A stretch of DNA of 16,698 bases, taken from contig CAMPIF010000031.1 of assembly GCA_946886245.1 (NCBI GenBank), positions 1 through 16,698 on the forward strand. Reading direction: 5' to 3'. Of the stretch, positions 14,542 to 16,698 are shown piece by piece; position 1 is the first letter of the stretch; each line of letters opens with the position of its first letter. The notes beneath the pieces are model-generated. The model was given only the letters and a program-made list of their open reading frames with translations. It searched no databases and was not told the DNA's origin. Made by a program: the position numbers and the translations under genes. The DNA comes from Ectopseudomonas composti. GTDB lineage: Bacteria; Pseudomonadota; Gammaproteobacteria; Pseudomonadales; Pseudomonadaceae.

Positions 14542-14561
14542 CTAAGGAGAAAAATTAGAAA
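14542..14561 (-). promoter_or_regulatory. Candidate regulatory site upstream of phaI
   Basis: On the + strand CTAA (14542-14545) and TTAG (14555-14558) form an inverted pair. On the coding strand of phaI the site includes TTTCTAAT, also found in the phaC1 promoter. The region is locally AT-rich. I could not assign a clear -35/-10 pair. A PhaD or promoter role is inference. Confidence 0.35.
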
Positions 14562-14583
14562 TCACATACTAGGAACAGGCGAC

Positions 14584-14595
14584 AGCATGCATGCT
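14584..14595. promoter_or_regulatory. Perfect 12-bp palindrome AGCATGCATGCT upstream of phaI
   Basis: The site is fully self-complementary and lies 106 bp upstream of the phaI ATG, between the phaI regulatory region and a solo REP. It could be a dimeric regulator operator. Nothing in the window identifies the binder. Confidence 0.35.
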
Positions 14596-14611
14596 CAAGC
14601 GACCCAGAGGC

Positions 14612-14632
14612 GGTGCGCACAGCGCACCCTAC
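14612..14632 (-). repeat. Solo GTAG REP (GGTGCGC type)
   Basis: Read on the - strand the unit is GTAG, GGTGCGC, TGT, GCGCACC. It is a single unit without an inverted partner, unlike the other three sites. It lies 17 bp downstream of the stop of the - strand PHA_gran_rgn gene, where it could serve as a 3'-end stabiliser. Confidence 0.75.
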
Positions 14633-14648
14633 TGGCTTGCGACTGCTT

Positions 14649-14924
14649 TTAGGCCAGCGACTTGTCCAATACCTGCTCGATTTCGCGCTGGATCATGCCG
14701 CCCATGGGCGACAGCAGCAGCCCGAGCTTGAGCTCGACACGCACGGTGTCTTCACCCACCGCGATGCTGCCGTCAGCACCGCTGCGCTTGAACTCCAGGG
14801 TGTCGCCGTTCCAGCGATAGCGCACGTCGTACTCGCTGGCCAGGCGTTCGGCCAGGCGCTCGGCTTTTTCTCGCGCGGCCTCGCGGCCAAGGGAATGGGA
14901 TCGTTCGACACGAATGCGGGACAT
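14649..14924 (-). CDS. Polyhydroxyalkanoic acid system family protein (PHA_gran_rgn)
   Basis: This is a 91-residue protein of the small family PF09650, found next to phaI-phaF in pseudomonads and other PHA producers; its biochemical role is unknown. The sequence starts MSRIRVERSHSLGREAARE, runs through an alternating region (YDVRYRWNGDTLEFKRSG) and ends in a helix (MGGMIQREIEQVLDKSLA). No signal peptide, membrane segment or metal motif is visible. I chose ATG 14924 because GAGGAG lies at the right distance and family members start at MSxI; an upstream in-frame ATG at 14957 would add 11 residues without a ribosome binding site. It is divergent from ubiE and on the same strand as phaI, with a REP between them. 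Confidence 0.85.
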   Translation of the reverse strand: MSRIRVERSHSLGREAAREKAERLAERLASEYDVRYRWNGDTLEFKRSGADGSIAVGEDTVRVELKLGLLLSPMGGMIQREIEQVLDKSLA

Positions 14925-14947
14925 GACAGCTCCTCGATCAGGCAGGC

Positions 14948-14963
14948 GCCGCAGCACTGCGGC
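14948..14963. promoter_or_regulatory. Inverted repeat in the PHA_gran_rgn / ubiE divergent region
   Basis: GCCGCAG (14948-14954), CA, CTGCGGC (14957-14963) is a perfect 7-bp dyad within the 146-bp divergent gap, 24 bp before the PHA_gran_rgn start. It could be an operator or, in the 5' UTR of that gene, a hairpin. Function unknown. Confidence 0.35.
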
Positions 14964-15012
14964 ATGAAGTCACAGCACTCTAACAGCCCGCCAACCCACC
15001 TGGCACCCAGGC

Positions 15013-15041
15013 AAGACAAAGGCAGCAGGCGGCTTTAGAAT
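15013..15041 (+). promoter_or_regulatory. Candidate sigma-70 promoter of ubiE-ubiJ-ubiB
   Basis: AAGACA (15013-15018) and TAGAAT (15036-15041) are 17 bp apart, 4/6 and 5/6 matches. The -10 is 29 bp before the ubiE ATG, giving a short leader that contains CAGGT-TTTTT-ACCTG (15045-15059). Confidence 0.5.
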
Positions 15042-15070
15042 GGACAGGTTTTTTACCTGGTGAGAGCGAC

Positions 15071-15841
15071 ATGAGCGATCCACGCAAGGCCCACGAGCAG
15101 GAACCCACCACCCACTTCGGTTTCCAGGATGTACCGGAAAGCCAGAAGGCGGAGAAGGTAGCCGAAGTCTTCCACTCGGTGGCAGCCAAGTACGACCTGA
15201 TGAACGACGTGCTGTCCGGTGGCCTGCATCGCCTGTGGAAGCGCTTCACCATCGAACTGTCCGGCGTGCGCACCGGCAACCGCGTGCTGGACATCGCTGG
15301 CGGCACCGGTGACCTGACCCGCAAGTTCGCCAGCATCGTCGGCCCGACCGGTCAGGTGGTGCTGGCCGACATCAACGACTCCATGCTCAAGGTCGGCCGT
15401 GATCGTCTGCTGGACAAGGGCGTGGCCGGCAACGTGCAGTTCGTCCAGGCCGACGCCGAGAAGCTGCCGTTCCCCGACAACCACTTCGACGTGGTCACCA
15501 TCGCCTTCGGCCTGCGCAACGTCACCCACAAGGAAGACGCCCTGCGCTCGATGCTGCGCGTGCTCAAGCCCGGCGGCCGCCTGCTGGTGCTGGAGTTCTC
15601 CAAGCCTGGCAACCCGCTGCTGGCCAAGGTCTACGACACCTACTCGTTCAGCTTCATGCCGCTGGCCGGCAAGCTGATCACCAACGATTCGGAAAGCTAC
15701 CGTTACCTGGCCGAGTCGATCCGCATGCACCCGGATCAGGAAACGCTCAAGGCGATGATGGTCGACGCCGGCTTCGAGCGCGTTACCTACCACAACATGA
15801 CTGGCGGCATCGTCGCCCTGCACCGCGGCATCAAGCCTTAA
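15071..15841 (+). CDS. ubiE: UbiE C-methyltransferase of ubiquinone/menaquinone biosynthesis
   Basis: UbiE uses S-adenosylmethionine to methylate the benzoquinol ring at C2 in ubiquinone synthesis, and demethylmenaquinol where menaquinone is made. The 256-residue product has the family signature [18 protein letters not shown] (about 41-58), the SAM-binding motif [11 protein letters not shown] (Asp74-Gly80), the acidic ADIND after it, and the motif [17 protein letters not shown]. The C-terminus [12 protein letters not shown] is typical. ATG 15071 follows GAGAG. It is the first gene of the ubi unit: the TAA stop overlaps the next ATG by one base (TAATG), indicating translational coupling. Length and motifs are normal; identification is firm. 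Confidence 0.97.
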   Translation: MSDPRKAHEQEPTTHFGFQDVPESQKAEKVAEVFHSVAAKYDLMNDVLSGGLHRLWKRFTIELSGVRTGNRVLDIAGGTGDLTRKFASIVGPTGQVVLADINDSMLKVGRDRLLDKGVAGNVQFVQADAEKLPFPDNHFDVVTIAFGLRNVTHKEDALRSMLRVLKPGGRLLVLEFSKPGNPLLAKVYDTYSFSFMPLAGKLITNDSESYRYLAESIRMHPDQETLKAMMVDAGFERVTYHNMTGGIVALHRGIKP

Positions 15842-16458
15842 TGCTCATCACGGGCTTGCTGGCAGGCGTCGAGACAGGCCTCAACCGCGTCCTGCGTCTC
15901 GACGGCACCGCCCTGCCACGCCTGCAGGCACTGACCGGCAAGGTCATCGCCGTGCAGTGCCAGAGCCCGGCGCTGGAGCTGTTCATCCTGCCCAGCGGCG
16001 ACGGCCTGCAACTGGCGTCGCAATGGCACGCACCGGCCGACTGCACCCTGACCGCCCCGGCTGCCAGCCTGGCACGCCTGGCCCTGAGCCGCGAGAAAAC
16101 CGCCATCCTGCACCACCAGCAAGTGTCGCTCGATGGCGACAGCGCGGTGCTGCTGCAACTGGCCGGCATCCTGCAGGATCTGGAGCTGGACTGGGAATAC
16201 GAAATCTCCCGCTGGCTCGGCCCGGTGGCCACTACCCTGCTCGCCGGTCACCTGCGCAGCCGGGTCAATCTCGCCAGTCACGGCGCCGCCAGCCTCAAGC
16301 AGAATCTGGCCGACTACCTGGCCGAAGAATCACGCACCCTGGTGGGGCAGCGCGAAGCCGATGCGCGTTTCGCCGAGCTGGATCAACTCAAAATCGCCCT
16401 CGACCGCCTGGAAGCACGCATCGAGCGCCTCACTTCTGCCAATAAGTCCGACGCATGA
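15841..16458 (+). CDS. ubiJ: UbiJ, SCP2-domain ubiquinone biosynthesis accessory factor
   Basis: UbiJ is a lipid-binding accessory protein of the aerobic ubiquinone pathway; in E. coli it works with UbiK within the Ubi metabolon, and its SCP2 domain binds ubiquinone intermediates. The 205-residue product has an SCP2-like region (about residues 15-115, with hydrophobic [13 protein letters not shown] and [16 protein letters not shown]) and a predicted C-terminal coiled coil (about 170-200, [19 protein letters not shown]). The position between ubiE and ubiB is conserved. The start ATG overlaps the ubiE stop, and its own TGA overlaps the ubiB ATG (ATGA). In E. coli the 3' part of this locus also gives an sRNA, EsrE; I have no sequence evidence for that here. 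Confidence 0.93.
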   Translation: MLITGLLAGVETGLNRVLRLDGTALPRLQALTGKVIAVQCQSPALELFILPSGDGLQLASQWHAPADCTLTAPAASLARLALSREKTAILHHQQVSLDGDSAVLLQLAGILQDLELDWEYEISRWLGPVATTLLAGHLRSRVNLASHGAASLKQNLADYLAEESRTLVGQREADARFAELDQLKIALDRLEARIERLTSANKSDA

Positions 16459-16698
16459 AGCTGCTTGCCGTTCGCCGCCTGTTGCGCATCCAGCGCGTAG
16501 TCATCCGCTATCAACTGGACGAGATGCTCTTCGAGCTGCCGCTGCCGTTCTGGCTGCGCGCGCTGTCCTGCCTGCTGCCCTGGCGCTGGCTGCCACGCAA
16601 GCCGCTGGCGCTGTCACGCGGCGCACGCCTGCGTCTGGCGCTCGAAGACCTGGGGCCGATCTTCATCAAGTTCGGCCAGTTGCTGTCCACCCGCCGCG
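16455..16698 (+). CDS. ubiB: UbiB, ABC1/ADCK-type atypical kinase, 3'-truncated by window edge
   Basis: UbiB is a membrane-anchored member of the ADCK/COQ8 family of kinase-like ATPases needed for aerobic ubiquinone synthesis. Only the first 81 codons are in the window, of roughly 530 in the family. They include the family-specific KxGQ motif as KFGQ at residues 72-75, within [16 protein letters not shown], an invariant block. The N-terminus [24 protein letters not shown] is typical. The catalytic domain and the C-terminal membrane segments lie beyond base 16698. The ATG overlaps the ubiJ stop by the ATGA arrangement. Confidence 0.95.
   Translation, partial: MKLLAVRRLLRIQRVVIRYQLDEMLFELPLPFWLRALSCLLPWRWLPRKPLALSRGARLRLALEDLGPIFIKFGQLLSTRR

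Noticed and set aside
16150..16458. EsrE-like sRNA inside the ubiJ 3' end, as in E. coli
   Set aside because: I see no internal promoter or terminator that would support a separate RNA here.
1..16698. tRNA, rRNA, prophage, toxin-antitoxin or defence genes
   Set aside because: Nothing resembling these was seen on either strand; the genes are ordinary conserved chromosomal genes.

Overview
The window is a stretch of chromosome from a high-GC gammaproteobacterium, almost certainly a Pseudomonas. The protein sequences are Pseudomonas-like throughout. The gene order priA - argS - ftsN-like - hslV - hslU - DUF971 - phaC1 - phaZ - phaC2 - phaD - phaF - phaI - PHA_gran_rgn - ubiE - ubiJ - ubiB is, from memory, the conserved order of fluorescent and related pseudomonads. 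The many GTAG-type REP palindromes suggest the P. mendocina / P. oleovorans (Ectopseudomonas) side of the genus, but that placement is inference.

Layout. 1-2021: 3' part of priA (replication restart helicase, 5' end outside the window). 2022-2289: repeat-rich gap with an argS promoter. 2290-4704: argS followed with no gap by a SPOR-domain FtsN-like division protein. 4712-4853: a 142-bp near-palindromic MITE-like element. 4869-6854: a sigma-32-type promoter, then hslV and hslU, the two subunits of the ATP-dependent HslVU protease. 6859-6917: REP pair. 6936-7307: small DUF971 protein. 7308-7603: regulatory region and leader of the PHA cluster. 7604-12966: phaC1, phaZ, phaC2, phaD on the + strand. 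13113-13141: shared terminator between convergent phaD and phaF. 14924-13155 (- strand): a PHA_gran_rgn protein, phaI and phaF. 15071-16698: overlapping ubiE-ubiJ-ubiB, the last cut by the window edge.

The core is the class II medium-chain-length polyhydroxyalkanoate (mcl-PHA) locus. PhaC1 and PhaC2 polymerise (R)-3-hydroxyacyl-CoA into granules, PhaZ depolymerises them, and PhaF and PhaI coat the granule; PhaF also has a histone-like AAKP tail that binds DNA. PhaD is the TetR-like regulator of both transcription units. The sequence shows a sigma-70-like site, a -24/-12 (sigma-54) site, a structured leader and an A-rich Crc/Hfq-type motif at the phaC1 start, consistent with nitrogen- and carbon-dependent control.

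I do not see a new enzymatic system here: every long gene belongs to a recognised family. The points worth a second look are non-coding or structural: the MITE-like element beside the hslV heat-shock promoter, three different head-to-head GTAG-REP pairs plus one solo REP in gene boundaries, CTAA/TTAG inverted repeats shared by the two pha promoters, a 65-bp exact in-frame repeat shared by phaC1 and phaC2 across phaZ, and a DUF971 protein without the cysteines of zinc-binding relatives.
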